DNA from: Capsulimonadaceae bacterium
GTDB taxonomy: Bacteria > Armatimonadota > Armatimonadia > Armatimonadales > Capsulimonadaceae
Direction: 5' to 3'
Assembly: GCA_031292625.1 (NCBI GenBank)
Contig: JARLGU010000041.1
Coordinates: 1 to 64,000 of the forward strand
Length of the DNA: 64,000 nt
Below, piece by piece: positions 14,541 to 24,338 of the stretch. A program made the position numbers and the translations under genes. Each line of letters begins with the position of its first letter. The stretch's first letter is position 1. The notes below the pieces were generated by a model, which searched no databases, was not told where the DNA came from, and saw nothing but the letters and a program-made list of their open reading frames with translations.

Positions 14541-16859
14541 ATGATATGTCCTTATTGCGAGACGCGCAATGCGGTTAACGCATCGATTTGTGCCCACTGC
14601 GGCATTATTCTCAAGGATGCCAAGTCGCGCATGCGCCCGGAGAAGAAATTCTCATTCCGCAGCCTTATTGCGCCAATACTCATTTATGCGACAATTGGCA
14701 TACTTGTCGGCATCGTAGGAATGTATGCTGGCCGCGAACTGGTCGGCAAGGACGACCTGGCGCTGCAACGCGCGGGCGCGTTGCGGGGGCTCGGCGTCGG
14801 GTTCGTCGTCGGTATCGCGATCGTCTATTTGGTCAGTGCTGGCCGCCTTCTACTCTACAATATACTTTATCGTCAACGCGCCAATCGGCTTTCCGGACAG
14901 CTTCGTCAGCGCGAGGCAAAGGTTAAGAAGGATCTAGAAGCGCTCACCAAGGATAAACCCGCGCAGGCGCACATTCTACGGGGAATCGAGCAATTGCTGC
15001 AGGGCGAACTCGATACCAGTATACAGCAGTTTGAGCAAGCGCAGAGAATGGGGCTGGTCACTGCTGAGTTGGTGAATGCGCAGGGAGTCGCACTTGCCCG
15101 TCGCGGCAGTCTTGATGTGGCCGTGGATCGCTTCCGGCGCGTGACTGCTCAGCAGGCTAAGGAAGCGGCGCCGCGCATCAATCTCGCATCCGCGCTGCTT
15201 CGCTCCCGTGATGGCTCCCTGGCGGAAAAGGCCGTAACGGAGTTGTCGGAGGTGGTAAGGCTCAACGGGGATAACCTGCCGAATCTCCTTCGCCTCTGCG
15301 TCGCGCTGATTCAGGCTGGACGCAGTGCTGAAGCGATAGAAAAGCTTCAGGGCAAGCTTGAGCAAGCGCCGAAAGAAATCGTCGCCGATCTGCGAAACGT
15401 GCTCGGAGTCGCGCAAGCAGCGGAAGGTCACCTGAAAGAAGCCGCGGATGAGTTTCGCGCCGCGCTTATCTCCGATCCCGGTCACAGCCATGCGATGGCG
15501 AATATCGGCGTCGTGAACATTTTGCAAGAGCACACCATCGACGCGGTCGTCCAACTCGGCGAGGCCGTTCACGTGGATCCGTCGCAGGGAAAGGCTCATT
15601 GCGATTACGGATGCGCTCTGATTGCCGACGGTGCGCTCAACGAAGGAATCCGCGAGCTTCGCGAGGCGGTTGTGCAGGATCCGACGCTTGTCGAAGCGCA
15701 GTTTAACATCGGCAAGGTCTATGCGGACAACGGTCTCTACAATCATGCCGAACGCTACTGGACCACCGTTTTGAAGATCAACCCCAAGCTTTGGCAAGCC
15801 TGCATTGGTATGGGCGTCATGCATTTTCATATCGGTCCCGCCGATCGCGCCCTCGCGTGGTTTAAAGAAGCAGAGCGGCTCGCGCCGAACGAGGCAATGG
15901 TCGTTGCAGGCCTCGCATTATGTACGGCCCTGCAGGGAGACCTTCACGAAGCGGAGCGCTTATTCCAGAGGGCAATCGAGCTTGACCCAAATCAGCCCGA
16001 TGCATTGTGCAACCTCAGTTGGATATACATACAGCTCGAAAATCACGACAAAGCCGCCGAGTATGCGGAGCGCGCGATCAAGGCCAACCGATCGCTCGCG
16101 AGCGCCTATAACAATCTCGCGCTTTGCAACATTCATATGTCGGCGATTGAACTCGCCGTTGTCAATTTCCGGAAAGCCAACGAGCTGGATCCGAAGCTCA
16201 AGGGGATCCATTACAACATTGGCCACCTCCAGTATGCGATGAAGAACCTCGCGGGAGCGGTCAACGAATGGCGCCTTGCTGCCGAGGACGAGCCCAATTA
16301 TGCCGACGCGCATACGAACCTTGGCGTCGGGTTCTATCGTCAGGCTAATTTCGAGGGAGCGGTAAACTGTTTCAAACGCGTGATCGTCCTGCGTCAGGAC
16401 CGCATGGAGGACTACGCCAACCTGGGACTTGCCTATGCGCGCAGCAAGCGGCATAAGGAGGCGATTGAGCAGTTCGATATCGCTATCCAGATGGAACCGA
16501 ACAACCCAATGCTCCATTCGAATAGGGGACTGGCCTGTTTCTTCGCCAAAGAGGTCGAACAGGCGATGCGCGAGTGGCGCGTTGTGGCGCAACTCAGCGA
16601 CGCTTACTTCAAAACGCGCAGCAGCAAACAGCAGTCTGAATTTGACGAGTCTAACGTTGATGTTGTCCCGTTGCGTATCACGGAGCGAGCGACTCACTCG
16701 GAACCGCGTACGGGCAGTTTCCTGTACGCAATGCTGCCCGGCTTCTCTGTCGATCGATGGGAGCTTCTCGTCTCCGACGAAACATTGAAGGAGATGGATA
16801 TCCTTAAAGATCAGTATGCGGCTGTCAACCGGTCGCTGAGAGCCCTCAAACTCTCATAA
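14541..16859 (+). CDS. Membrane-anchored zinc-ribbon TPR protein
   Basis: 772 residues. It begins with a zinc ribbon (MICPYCETRNAVNASICAHC), then two transmembrane helices around residues 42-64 and 88-112. At least a dozen TPRs follow, from about residue 150 to 710 (AEAIEKLQGKLEQAPKEIVA; EAQFNIGKVYADNGLYNHAE; NAYNNLALC-type units). The layout suggests a cytoplasmic-membrane scaffold that organises a complex; no partner is indicated by the neighbours. ATG 14541 is needed to keep the first CxxC. Confidence 0.85.
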   Translation: MICPYCETRNAVNASICAHCGIILKDAKSRMRPEKKFSFRSLIAPILIYATIGILVGIVGMYAGRELVGKDDLALQRAGALRGLGVGFVVGIAIVYLVSAGRLLLYNILYRQRANRLSGQLRQREAKVKKDLEALTKDKPAQAHILRGIEQLLQGELDTSIQQFEQAQRMGLVTAELVNAQGVALARRGSLDVAVDRFRRVTAQQAKEAAPRINLASALLRSRDGSLAEKAVTELSEVVRLNGDNLPNLLRLCVALIQAGRSAEAIEKLQGKLEQAPKEIVADLRNVLGVAQAAEGHLKEAADEFRAALISDPGHSHAMANIGVVNILQEHTIDAVVQLGEAVHVDPSQGKAHCDYGCALIADGALNEGIRELREAVVQDPTLVEAQFNIGKVYADNGLYNHAERYWTTVLKINPKLWQACIGMGVMHFHIGPADRALAWFKEAERLAPNEAMVVAGLALCTALQGDLHEAERLFQRAIELDPNQPDALCNLSWIYIQLENHDKAAEYAERAIKANRSLASAYNNLALCNIHMSAIELAVVNFRKANELDPKLKGIHYNIGHLQYAMKNLAGAVNEWRLAAEDEPNYADAHTNLGVGFYRQANFEGAVNCFKRVIVLRQDRMEDYANLGLAYARSKRHKEAIEQFDIAIQMEPNNPMLHSNRGLACFFAKEVEQAMREWRVVAQLSDAYFKTRSSKQQSEFDESNVDVVPLRITERATHSEPRTGSFLYAMLPGFSVDRWELLVSDETLKEMDILKDQYAAVNRSLRALKLS

Positions 16860-17039
16860 ACTGGGAGCGCCACGAGGCCGGTCCGTGGAGCCTGCCGGAA
16901 GTACGCAGGCGAGTTCGACGTGCCGCGCTCTGGATACGTAAATATCCCGCATGTGGCGGTCAACGAATCGCATCGACCTGTAAGGATTATGGGTATTGAC
17001 CAATAATGGTAAAGTCCGGTCTGTTCGTCGGATTCGGGA

Positions 17040-19202
17040 ATGCCAATGTCAATACTCGCCTTGCCTCTTGTTGCTGTCGCTTTCGCACTCGCCGGCGCGG
17101 CGGTGCACGCTCAGGGTCCAGCCTCTGTAAGAGGCGCGGTTCCCGCGCGCGTGGTCGCGGCGAACCGGTCTCCGCTGTTGCAACTCGGGCACGACGGGCC
17201 TGTAACCTCCCTTTCATGCTCGCGCGACGGCCGCCTTATTGTATCCACGGGCTGTGATGGATTCCTGAAGGTATGGAATGCGTCAAACGGTCGCCTGATC
17301 GCGCAAACTACGCGGCAATCGGGATGGATCCGCTGCTCAGATATATCTCCCGATTCGAGAACCGTAGCGGCTGGGCTTGACGACGGCCGTGTGACCCTTT
17401 GGAATCCTCTTTCGGGCCGCGCGCTGGGACAGTGGCGCGTGTCGACCACCGGAGGCGTGACAGCCCTGGCATACTCGACGCGCGGCGATTTACTCGTTGC
17501 TGGATCATCCGACGGGTGTGTGCGCATCCGCCCCTCTGGATCTACTCACGGAATGACCGCGTGGACGTTTCGCGGCATGCGAATTTGCGGACTGGCCTTT
17601 TCTCCCGACGGAACGTCGCTGGCGATTGAGCTGCAAGGATTGGGGCGGGCGCCCCACGGGACAAATGGAACGCCTGATCAAGTAGAGTTGCGGGACGTCC
17701 GCACCGGGAAGCTGTGCATGACGTACCTGGTCCCGTCCGGCGTCGTTGGTCCGCTTTCGCTCTCGCGCGGTGGGACTGAATTGGCCCAATGTTGCGGCGA
17801 TGGTTCCGCGCTGGTTATCGACCTCGCGTGTCGGAAGGTTCGTTTGCACCTCGCGCGCAGGAGTTCGCCGTTCACGTCAATATGCTTTTCGCCAACTGGA
17901 CGCCTTATCTTGACCGGCGACGCGAAGGGCAGTCAGCAAATCTGGTCATCCACGCGCGGCAGCGAACTCTCCGAGCTTCAGCCGAGCGATGCTTTCGAGC
18001 CCGGCGCTCCAGTCCAATGGGCGGGATGCGACGACTTGACTGCGGCGGGCAAGGAAGACGGCGGAATCGATGTTCGCCGTATGCGCGATGGATCGGCCGC
18101 CGTTCGAGTCGGCGGCCGCAGAGCGCCGAAGATAGCGTCGGTCGCGCTGTCTCGAGGCGGCGGCCTCCTGGCGATTGGGCTCGCCGGTTCAGACAATGTC
18201 GAATGCCAGGGCCTTTTCGTGTTGCGCGAGGATATGCCGGACGCAATGTCCTGGGTAGGGCTTCGTGAGCCTTTGCTAGCGTCATCATTTTCTCCGGCGG
18301 GAGAGAGCCTGCTCACGATCTGTGCCCATGAGGCGACAATATGGGGGTGCTGGGGGACACGCCCTGTCCCTACGCGTCTTGCGTCTGACAAGGCGGGACA
18401 TCTTTTCCCCAGAGCTCTCTTCACGCGTGATGGAGCCTGTGTGCTTCTCGCTCGCACAACTGGCGGCATTGAGTTCCGCGATTCCGCCACGGGAGATGTG
18501 GTGCGCACCGTGTTGACTGGCTCCGATCCGCTTTGTGGGTACGCGCTGACCGGCGACGGCGGGCGGCTGGACGTGTTGACGGAAAAGGCAACGCTTACCG
18601 GGACGGCGCCTGAACTTCATGTCTATGATTCGGTAGGCACTCATCCCTCGGCTTCCGTGGCGCGCTACGTCTCGCACCGCGCGCTCTCCGGCGGGGAAAA
18701 TGTTGCGGTTGCCGGATCGCCGGACGGCCGCTTCTTGGTGGTAGGTTCCGAGATCCGCGACGCAACATCGGGCAAGCTCTTGTGCCGGTTGTCTTCACTG
18801 GCGCGCCACGCTGCATTTACGCGCGACACGCGACTGCTCGCTACCGACTTTGGCCAAGTTTGGAATGTGTGGGGCAGGGCGGAGAAGGCCCGGCTCGAAC
18901 TCCCGGACGGCTGTGCGTTGACGTGTCTGACCGCCAGCCGCGATGGCAGCCGCTTTATCGGTGGCTGCGACGATGGCGTCGTCCGCGTATGGAACTCGGC
19001 GACTGGCGGCCTCTTGCTGAGCGTCTATCTTGTGGCCGGGAGATCAGCCAAATCCACGCCGGAATGGATAGCCGTAAGCGTCGATGGCCGGACGGAATGT
19101 TCGGCGGGCGGCGCGGGGCTGGTTTCCGGCGGTAAAGATACCGCCGGGCTGCTGAGCCAGATCTTTCATAGGGCGCTCAACTTGCCGCCGACGATGAATT
19201 AA
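17040..19202 (+). CDS. Secreted WD40-repeat protein
   Basis: 720 residues. A signal peptide (ILALPLVAVAFALAGAAVHA) is followed by WD40-type beta-propeller repeats across the whole length (HDGPVTSLSCSRDGRLIVST; DGVVRVWNSATGGLLLSVYL). There are enough repeats for two seven-bladed propellers, though several central ones are degenerate. No catalytic domain is seen. ATG 17040 or 17046 both keep the signal peptide. It follows the TPR gene by 180 bases with no clear terminator between. Likely an extracytoplasmic scaffold. Confidence 0.82.
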   Translation: MPMSILALPLVAVAFALAGAAVHAQGPASVRGAVPARVVAANRSPLLQLGHDGPVTSLSCSRDGRLIVSTGCDGFLKVWNASNGRLIAQTTRQSGWIRCSDISPDSRTVAAGLDDGRVTLWNPLSGRALGQWRVSTTGGVTALAYSTRGDLLVAGSSDGCVRIRPSGSTHGMTAWTFRGMRICGLAFSPDGTSLAIELQGLGRAPHGTNGTPDQVELRDVRTGKLCMTYLVPSGVVGPLSLSRGGTELAQCCGDGSALVIDLACRKVRLHLARRSSPFTSICFSPTGRLILTGDAKGSQQIWSSTRGSELSELQPSDAFEPGAPVQWAGCDDLTAAGKEDGGIDVRRMRDGSAAVRVGGRRAPKIASVALSRGGGLLAIGLAGSDNVECQGLFVLREDMPDAMSWVGLREPLLASSFSPAGESLLTICAHEATIWGCWGTRPVPTRLASDKAGHLFPRALFTRDGACVLLARTTGGIEFRDSATGDVVRTVLTGSDPLCGYALTGDGGRLDVLTEKATLTGTAPELHVYDSVGTHPSASVARYVSHRALSGGENVAVAGSPDGRFLVVGSEIRDATSGKLLCRLSSLARHAAFTRDTRLLATDFGQVWNVWGRAEKARLELPDGCALTCLTASRDGSRFIGGCDDGVVRVWNSATGGLLLSVYLVAGRSAKSTPEWIAVSVDGRTECSAGGAGLVSGGKDTAGLLSQIFHRALNLPPTMN

Positions 19203-19236
19203 GCGCGATTACCGGCGGATATGTGCCCACTACCGG

Positions 19237-20316
19237 TCAATAAGCCCCACAGCGCAGCGCCGTATCGTACATGGCCAGGACGTTTTCCGTAGGCGAATTA
19301 TCTTGCAGCGCATGAGTCGGCGCAAAGCAGTATCCGCCGCCAGGCATCATGACTGCGAGCGTTTCGCGGCACACGTCGACGACATCCTGGACCGAGCCGT
19401 ACGCGACCGGACCGGCGGTGCTTATACAGCCGTGGAAGCACAGTTTACTTCCGTATCGGTCTTTGAGGTAAGCGGGAGCCATATCGGCTGCCTCGGGTTG
19501 TAGCGTGTCGACGACGGAGATTCCCATCTCCGCGAAATCGTCGAATGCCCAGCTGCTTGAACCGCAGGAGTGGATCATGACGGGCACGCCGAACGACTTC
19601 GCGAGGTCGACGACCTTCTGATGGCGCGGGCGGATCAGCTTGCGAAACATGGGGACGCTAATCATCGGTCCCTTTTGAGTTCCCAGGTCTTCTCCCATCC
19701 AGATCAAATCGATCCGTCCGCCCGCGGCCTCCAGACTTCTTGCCATCACCTCGTGCAGAATATCGATCCTCCGGTCGATAAACGCGAGGGCAGCCTCATC
19801 TTCCGTAGCGAGATCGAGCAGCGTTTGCTCCATTGTGCGAATCATGCCGGTGCTGTTGATTATGTCCGGGCCCCCCGCGCCGCCGAGTACGATGCACTTA
19901 TCCGGGTTACGTGCAATCTGTGCGGGAATCGCGCTGTAATCGTAGTCATCAGGGGATGGCATCGGCCAAGTTCGCAATAGTTCCTCGGATGCGTCCTTCA
20001 GCGGCCAGCCGGTATAGTCATTGTAGCCGCCGCTTTCGTGCTCGATCCAAACTGTCTGAATCCCCCAACAGGGATCGACGTTCTTTCCGGGAATTTCCGC
20101 ATGCAAGCGTGGCCCGGAATACGGGGCCCCAACAGTGCGAAAATCGACGTTGAGCGCATCGAGGAGCCCGCCATAATCACTGCCTCCGAGACCGAAGTGG
20201 GCCATCAATCGCCGGTTGATGCCGCCGTTACCAACGTAGTCGATCGGAACGCGATCCGGCTCACAGTGCGCTAATGTCGTCCGGACGCGATCGCGAGATG
20301 TCAACGGTTTCGTCAT
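19237..20316 (-). CDS. Uroporphyrinogen decarboxylase-family (URO-D / MtaA-like) protein
   Basis: About 359 residues. The opening SRDRVRTTLAHCEPDRVPID and the C-terminal VMIHSCGSSSWAFDDFAEMG and FAPTHALQDNSPTENVLAMY are typical of the URO-D clan members found outside haem operons. These include methylcobamide:CoM methyltransferase-like enzymes, where the HxC pair binds zinc. ATG 20316 gives the normal family start. It lies just downstream of an AraC regulator on the same strand, which argues for inducible catabolism (for example demethylation) rather than haem synthesis. The exact substrate is unknown. Confidence 0.8.
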   Translation of the reverse strand: MTKPLTSRDRVRTTLAHCEPDRVPIDYVGNGGINRRLMAHFGLGGSDYGGLLDALNVDFRTVGAPYSGPRLHAEIPGKNVDPCWGIQTVWIEHESGGYNDYTGWPLKDASEELLRTWPMPSPDDYDYSAIPAQIARNPDKCIVLGGAGGPDIINSTGMIRTMEQTLLDLATEDEAALAFIDRRIDILHEVMARSLEAAGGRIDLIWMGEDLGTQKGPMISVPMFRKLIRPRHQKVVDLAKSFGVPVMIHSCGSSSWAFDDFAEMGISVVDTLQPEAADMAPAYLKDRYGSKLCFHGCISTAGPVAYGSVQDVVDVCRETLAVMMPGGGYCFAPTHALQDNSPTENVLAMYDTALRCGAY

Positions 20317-20324
20317 TGATTTAA

Positions 20325-20342
20325 ATCGATATGCGAATCGAT
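20325..20342. promoter_or_regulatory. Inverted repeat ATCGAT-N6-ATCGAT upstream of the URO-D gene
   Basis: ATCGAT at 20325-20330 and 20337-20342, separated by ATGCGA, 9 bases upstream of ATG 20316. It could be an operator for the adjacent AraC protein or just part of the leader. An AAAAGGAG ribosome-like site lies further upstream (about 20343-20350) but is too far from the start. Confidence 0.3.
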
Positions 20343-20442
20343 CTCCTTTTAAATCAGCATAATACGTGAAACGATACCATGGCTTGCCTGTTTGATGGAA
20401 TGGAGTGGAGCGCGAATGCCTGGACAATGGCGGCATTGCCTT

Positions 20443-21405
20443 TCAGCTAAACGAAAATTGCGCGCGGAAGCGAGAAGGCGAAACGCCGTACGAGTCGTGG
20501 AATATGCGCGAGAAGTAAAATGCGTCTTCGTATCCGACGGCTCGCGCGACCTCGGCGACGTTCAGGCGGCCTTCGACGAGCAACCGGCGCGCCTCGATCA
20601 GGCGTGCGGCGCGAACATAGTGGCGTAGACTTTGACCGGTGTGCTGCTTAAAAAGCTTGCCAAAGTGGTCCGCGCTTAGCAAGGCGGCTGCCGCGAGCGG
20701 TTCCACCGCATGGTTAGCCGCCAGGTCGTGCGCGATCGCGGCGCACGCGGCTTCCACGGCTGGATGAATAGCTTTTCGCGGCAAGCGATCCAGGATAGCA
20801 TCTCGCCATGCCTCGATTACCTCAAGAAGCAATCCTCTTTGTTCGATCGGTCGGGACGTTGAACAAGAGACGCGGCTTAGCACGAGCGCCTCTATTCGCG
20901 AACGCAAGGCCGTTGCTGATCGTGGACGCAGCCAGCGCGGCGGGGCTGGCGTGAGTGGGCATGTTGGCGGGGCGGAATCGAACGTAAACGGAATCGGGCT
21001 GGTGTTAGGCCGCTGGGTTGCGTTGATGCCGGTGGCGTCGTCATCGAGATATGCGAAATGCAAGCCAAGGAGCCGGAGCGGGGCTGCGGCGCTTGAAGTC
21101 ACTTCGTGTCGTTCGTTGGGACCGTAGTAGACGATGTCGCCAGCTTCGATTTGAAACAGGTTATCGTCGACGACGGCGTCTCCCGCGCCGGATTGGACGC
21201 AGAGAATTTGAAAGTCGGAGATGTAGCGGGGACCGAACCCGCCGGACGGCTCGGCATCGTAAAAGTTCGCGTAGCGCACTACGGGAGTTAGCTTACGCCA
21301 TCCCTGCCACTCTGGTTGGTCACAATTGCTCGTTTCCACAGGGGATTGGTTCACCGGACGAGGGGTTGCGTCCTTCTTAAATGCGAACGGGGACGAACAA
21401 GCCAT
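20443..21405 (-). CDS. AraC-family transcription regulator
   Basis: About 320 residues. The N-terminal cupin region (DFQILCVQSGAGDAVVDDNL; GDIVYYGPNERHEV) would bind a sugar-like ligand. The C-terminal AraC double HTH ends with VAEVARAVGYEDAFYFSRIF and GVSPSRFRAQ. It probably controls the downstream URO-D gene 126 bases away. The start is uncertain: ATG 21405 is the first reasonable one, with no good ribosome site. Longer frames reach into carB and are Arg/Pro-rich noise. Confidence 0.85.
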   Translation of the reverse strand: MACSSPFAFKKDATPRPVNQSPVETSNCDQPEWQGWRKLTPVVRYANFYDAEPSGGFGPRYISDFQILCVQSGAGDAVVDDNLFQIEAGDIVYYGPNERHEVTSSAAAPLRLLGLHFAYLDDDATGINATQRPNTSPIPFTFDSAPPTCPLTPAPPRWLRPRSATALRSRIEALVLSRVSCSTSRPIEQRGLLLEVIEAWRDAILDRLPRKAIHPAVEAACAAIAHDLAANHAVEPLAAAALLSADHFGKLFKQHTGQSLRHYVRAARLIEARRLLVEGRLNVAEVARAVGYEDAFYFSRIFHDSYGVSPSRFRAQFSFS

Positions 21406-21465
21406 CGAAAACGGGCGGCAGGCAACAGCTCGGAGGTTTCGGCGTGCGATCCGGACAGGCGATGT

Positions 21466-21492
21466 CCAAGAGGTCCCGCGCGGACCTCTTGG
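21466..21492. repeat. Perfect 11-bp stem-loop between carB and the AraC gene
   Basis: CCAAGAGGTCC (21466-21476), loop CGCGC, GGACCTCTTGG (21482-21492). It lies 15 bases past the carB stop. On the minus strand the T-run precedes the stem, so it is not a standard intrinsic terminator. It may stabilise the carB 3' end or attenuate read-through. Confidence 0.55.
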
Positions 21493-21506
21493 AAAAACGC
21501 GTTTGC

Positions 21507-23096
21507 CTAATGCCGGTCGCGCACGTACTCGTTGATCGGCACAACCGTAAACGCCTCGCCGCCGCGCCGGGCGGCCAGGGCGTAATGAAGCGCCCGGGCG
21601 GTATCGAGGGAGGTAAGGCACGGGATCGAATGCTCGACCGTTGCGCGCCGGATCCGTTGGCCCTCTTGCTCGACTTTGCGGTCTTTCGAGACCGTGTTGA
21701 TCACCAGGGATACGCGGTTGTTGCGGATCAAATCGAGCAGGTTTGGGGAGCCTTCGGAAATCTTCTTGACCGATTCTGCTTGGAGGCCTTTTTGGTTGAG
21801 ATAGCGGGCGGTTCCAGCGGTCGCAAAGAGGCGGAAACCGAGGCGAGTGAAATCCTCGGCAATCTTAAGCGCTTCTTCCTTGTCGCTATCGGCAATCGTC
21901 ATCAAAAGACCGCTGCCGTTCGTGGGGCGCGGGACATCGATGCCGCTGGCGACCATCGCTTTGTAAAGCGCGCGCGGATAGTCGACATCGATTCCGAGCA
22001 CTTCGCCGGTGCTCTTCATCTCGGGGCCGAGGTTAATATCGACGCCGGCGAGCTTCGCAAACGAAAAGACGGGAGCTTTGACCGCAACGTTGGGTTGCGT
22101 TGGATGCAGGCCGTTGGCGTAGCCTTGCTCAACCAGACTCGTACCGAGGATCGCGTGGGTGGCGGCCCGGACCATCGGGACGCCGGTGATCTTAGAGAGA
22201 TAGGGAACAGTCCGGCTTGCGCGCGGGTTCACTTCGATCACCTGCGCCTCTTCACCGTCAATCACAAACTGGATGTTCATGACGCCGATCACCTCAAGGG
22301 CTGACGCGAGCTTGGTGGCGTAGTCGACGATTTGATTGCAAAGGTCTTTCGAGAGGGTCTGCGGCGGGTAAACGGCCATCGAGTCGCCGCTGTGAACTCC
22401 GGCGCGCTCGATGTGCTCCATGATGCCGGGCAGAACACAGTTCCCCTTGCCGTCGGCGATCACGTCGACTTCCGCTTCGCGTCCGATCACGTACTTGTCG
22501 ACGAGAATCGGCGCGCCTTCCGCCGCATCGGCTGCATAGCGCATGTAGGAGCGAAGCTCATCTTCGTTGTACACAATCTCCATCGCGCGCCCGCCCAGGA
22601 CATAAGAAGGCCGGACGAGGACGGGGTAGCCGATTTCCGCAGCGACGACGACAGCGTCTTCTGTCTTCATGATCGCGCGTCCTGGCGGTTTTGGGATGGA
22701 GAGGCCGCTGAGGAGCTGCTCGAACTTGTCGCGGTCTTCGGCGATATCGATGCTCTCATACGAGGAGCCCAGGATCTTGACCCCGGCGGCCGCAAGAGGC
22801 TTGGCGAGGTTAATCGCGGTCTGACCGCCAAACTGGACGATCACCCCTTCGATGGGCGCTTCGGCGTCAATGACGCGCAGGACGTCCTCGACAGTGAGCG
22901 GTTCAAAGTAGAGCCGGTCCGACGTATCGAAATCGGTGCTGACGGTTTCGGGATTGTTGTTGATAATGATCGCCTCGTAGCCGGCCTCTTTGAGAGCCCA
23001 GACGCAATGGACGCAACCATAGTCAAATTCGATGCCCTGGCCGATGCGGATAGGGCCGCTGCCAAGCACGATGGCTTTTTTCTTAGGGGATGTCAT
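21507..23096 (-). CDS. carB: Carbamoyl-phosphate synthase large chain, C-terminal half (split CarB)
   Basis: 529 residues that align only with the second half of the roughly 1,070-residue CarB. It starts at the ATP-grasp unit that phosphorylates carbamate ([59 protein letters not shown]). It ends with the MGS-like allosteric domain ([34 protein letters not shown]). The carboxyphosphate-forming N-terminal half is absent: upstream is a promoter and then the divergent nuoA. ATG 23096 has TATAAT 11 bases upstream and no ribosome site. A separate N-terminal half gene must exist elsewhere if the enzyme is functional. Confidence 0.92.
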   Translation of the reverse strand: MTSPKKKAIVLGSGPIRIGQGIEFDYGCVHCVWALKEAGYEAIIINNNPETVSTDFDTSDRLYFEPLTVEDVLRVIDAEAPIEGVIVQFGGQTAINLAKPLAAAGVKILGSSYESIDIAEDRDKFEQLLSGLSIPKPPGRAIMKTEDAVVVAAEIGYPVLVRPSYVLGGRAMEIVYNEDELRSYMRYAADAAEGAPILVDKYVIGREAEVDVIADGKGNCVLPGIMEHIERAGVHSGDSMAVYPPQTLSKDLCNQIVDYATKLASALEVIGVMNIQFVIDGEEAQVIEVNPRASRTVPYLSKITGVPMVRAATHAILGTSLVEQGYANGLHPTQPNVAVKAPVFSFAKLAGVDINLGPEMKSTGEVLGIDVDYPRALYKAMVASGIDVPRPTNGSGLLMTIADSDKEEALKIAEDFTRLGFRLFATAGTARYLNQKGLQAESVKKISEGSPNLLDLIRNNRVSLVINTVSKDRKVEQEGQRIRRATVEHSIPCLTSLDTARALHYALAARRGGEAFTVVPINEYVRDRH

Positions 23097-23107
23097 ATCA
23101 AGGGTAG

Positions 23108-23113
23108 ATTATA
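23108..23113 (-). promoter_or_regulatory. -10 box TATAAT of carB
   Basis: GGTATAAT on the minus strand with TATAAT at 23108-23113, 11 bases before ATG 23096. The predicted transcript starts about 4-6 bases from the start codon. Confidence 0.6.
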
Positions 23114-23252
23114 CCCGGCGGCCAAGCGATGGGAAGGCTGACGCGAAGGGAATATTGTTCGCGAGGACAGACCAAGTTGGCGCGACGGCAAGGCGTACGG
23201 GTTTGAGCCGCGCACAGCCGTTGCGCGTGCGAGCGACCATTGGGCAAAAAGG

Positions 23253-23264
23253 GGTAATATTACC
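23253..23264. promoter_or_regulatory. Palindrome GGTAATATTACC in the carB-nuoA divergent region
   Basis: Perfect 12-bp palindrome about midway between the carB and nuoA starts, a position suited to an operator acting on either promoter. Otherwise the 385-base gap 23097-23481 shows only the two promoters and no gene. Confidence 0.35.
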
Positions 23265-23409
23265 GGGAACCAAGCAGACTCCGGTTGTGTTTGGACACGT
23301 TGAAAACGCGTAAATGTGGGCGTTGTGTGAATTGCGTGAGATCCGTCGTGAGACGGACGCCGCAGGCGCGATTGAATTGGTACAGTAAAAGATTCAGCGC
23401 CGTTGCGTG

Positions 23410-23438
23410 TTGACTTGCCGATTGAGTTTGTGCAATAA
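23410..23438 (+). promoter_or_regulatory. Sigma-70-type promoter of the nuo operon
   Basis: TTGACT (23410-23415), 17 bases, CAATAA (23433-23438). The transcript would have a leader of about 35-40 bases with GAGGAGG ahead of nuoA. In contrast to several other genes here, this operon has a leader and a ribosome site. Confidence 0.6.
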
Positions 23439-23481
23439 TTCACATGTCGCGCAAGCGAATACCGAGGAGGCGCTGAGTTTC

Positions 23482-23868
23482 ATGGTGACCGTCGCACCGA
23501 CGCCGGGTGATTATCTGCCCCTGCTGATTCTGATTCTGATGGGTGCGTTCATCGCGGTATTGCTCGTGGCCCTCTCCTGGATCCTTGGCCCGAAACAGCC
23601 AAGCGTCGAGAAGCTTTCCCCCTATGAATGCGGCGTTACGCCGGTTGGTACGGCGCGTGACAGGTTTCCGATTAAGTTTTACCTGATCGCGATGCTCTTC
23701 ATTCTCTTCGATATTGAAACGGTCTTCCTCTATCCGTGGGCGATCCTTTATCGCAACAATGCGTATCTCTCTCGCGGTTTTCTTCTTGGGGAAATGACCG
23801 TTTTTATCGCCATCCTTTTCGTTGGTTACATCTATATTTGGAAGAAGGGAGCCCTGGATTGGGAGTAG
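23482..23868 (+). CDS. nuoA: NADH-quinone oxidoreductase subunit A
   Basis: 128 residues with three transmembrane helices. [20 protein letters not shown], with the conserved Cys in the first loop, and [20 protein letters not shown] are subunit A hallmarks. ATG 23482 follows the ribosome site GAGGAGG by 6-7 bases. First gene of the 14-gene nuo operon; its end overlaps nuoB by 10 bases. Confidence 0.95.
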   Translation: MVTVAPTPGDYLPLLILILMGAFIAVLLVALSWILGPKQPSVEKLSPYECGVTPVGTARDRFPIKFYLIAMLFILFDIETVFLYPWAILYRNNAYLSRGFLLGEMTVFIAILFVGYIYIWKKGALDWE

Positions 23869-24332
23869 AGCAGAATCTGGGCATCCTTACCGTCCCGCTC
23901 AACAAGGCGGTGAACTGGGCAAGGCGTAACTCCGTGTGGCCGGCGACCTTTGGTTTGGCCTGCTGTGCGATAGAAATGATGGCGAGTACGAACTCGCGAT
24001 ACGATTTGGCCCGATTTGGGTCTGAAGCGTTTCGCGCGTCGCCTCGTCAGGCGGACCTGATGATTGTGTCCGGCCGGGTCTCCAAGAAAATGGCGCCGGT
24101 GCTTCGGCGCATCTACGATCAGATGCCCGAGCCCAAGTGGGTGATATCCATGGGAGATTGTGCGTCGTGTACCGGAGTGTTTAACAATTACGCTCTCGTG
24201 CAGGGGGTGGATACGATCGTTCCCGTCGACATGTACGTTCCGGGGTGTCCGCCAAATCCCGATGCGCTTATTTACGCGATTATGCAGCTTCAGAAGAAGA
24301 TCGATCGCGAGCATTTTGGAGACCGCAGGTAA
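23859..24332 (+). CDS. nuoB: NADH-quinone oxidoreductase subunit B
   Basis: 157 residues. It holds the N2 [4Fe-4S] cluster that passes electrons to quinone. The ligands are visible in [23 protein letters not shown] and [12 protein letters not shown]. The start is TTG 23859, supported by AAGGGAG about 8 bases upstream within nuoA; no ATG is available near the expected N-terminus. Overlaps nuoA by 10 bases. Confidence 0.95.
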   Translation: MGVEQNLGILTVPLNKAVNWARRNSVWPATFGLACCAIEMMASTNSRYDLARFGSEAFRASPRQADLMIVSGRVSKKMAPVLRRIYDQMPEPKWVISMGDCASCTGVFNNYALVQGVDTIVPVDMYVPGCPPNPDALIYAIMQLQKKIDREHFGDRR

Positions 24333-24338
24333 ACCGTC

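Noticed and set aside
21381-23141. Plus-strand frames over carB (307 and 269 codons)
   Set aside because: Antisense to carB with composition typical of the reverse of a GC-rich gene.
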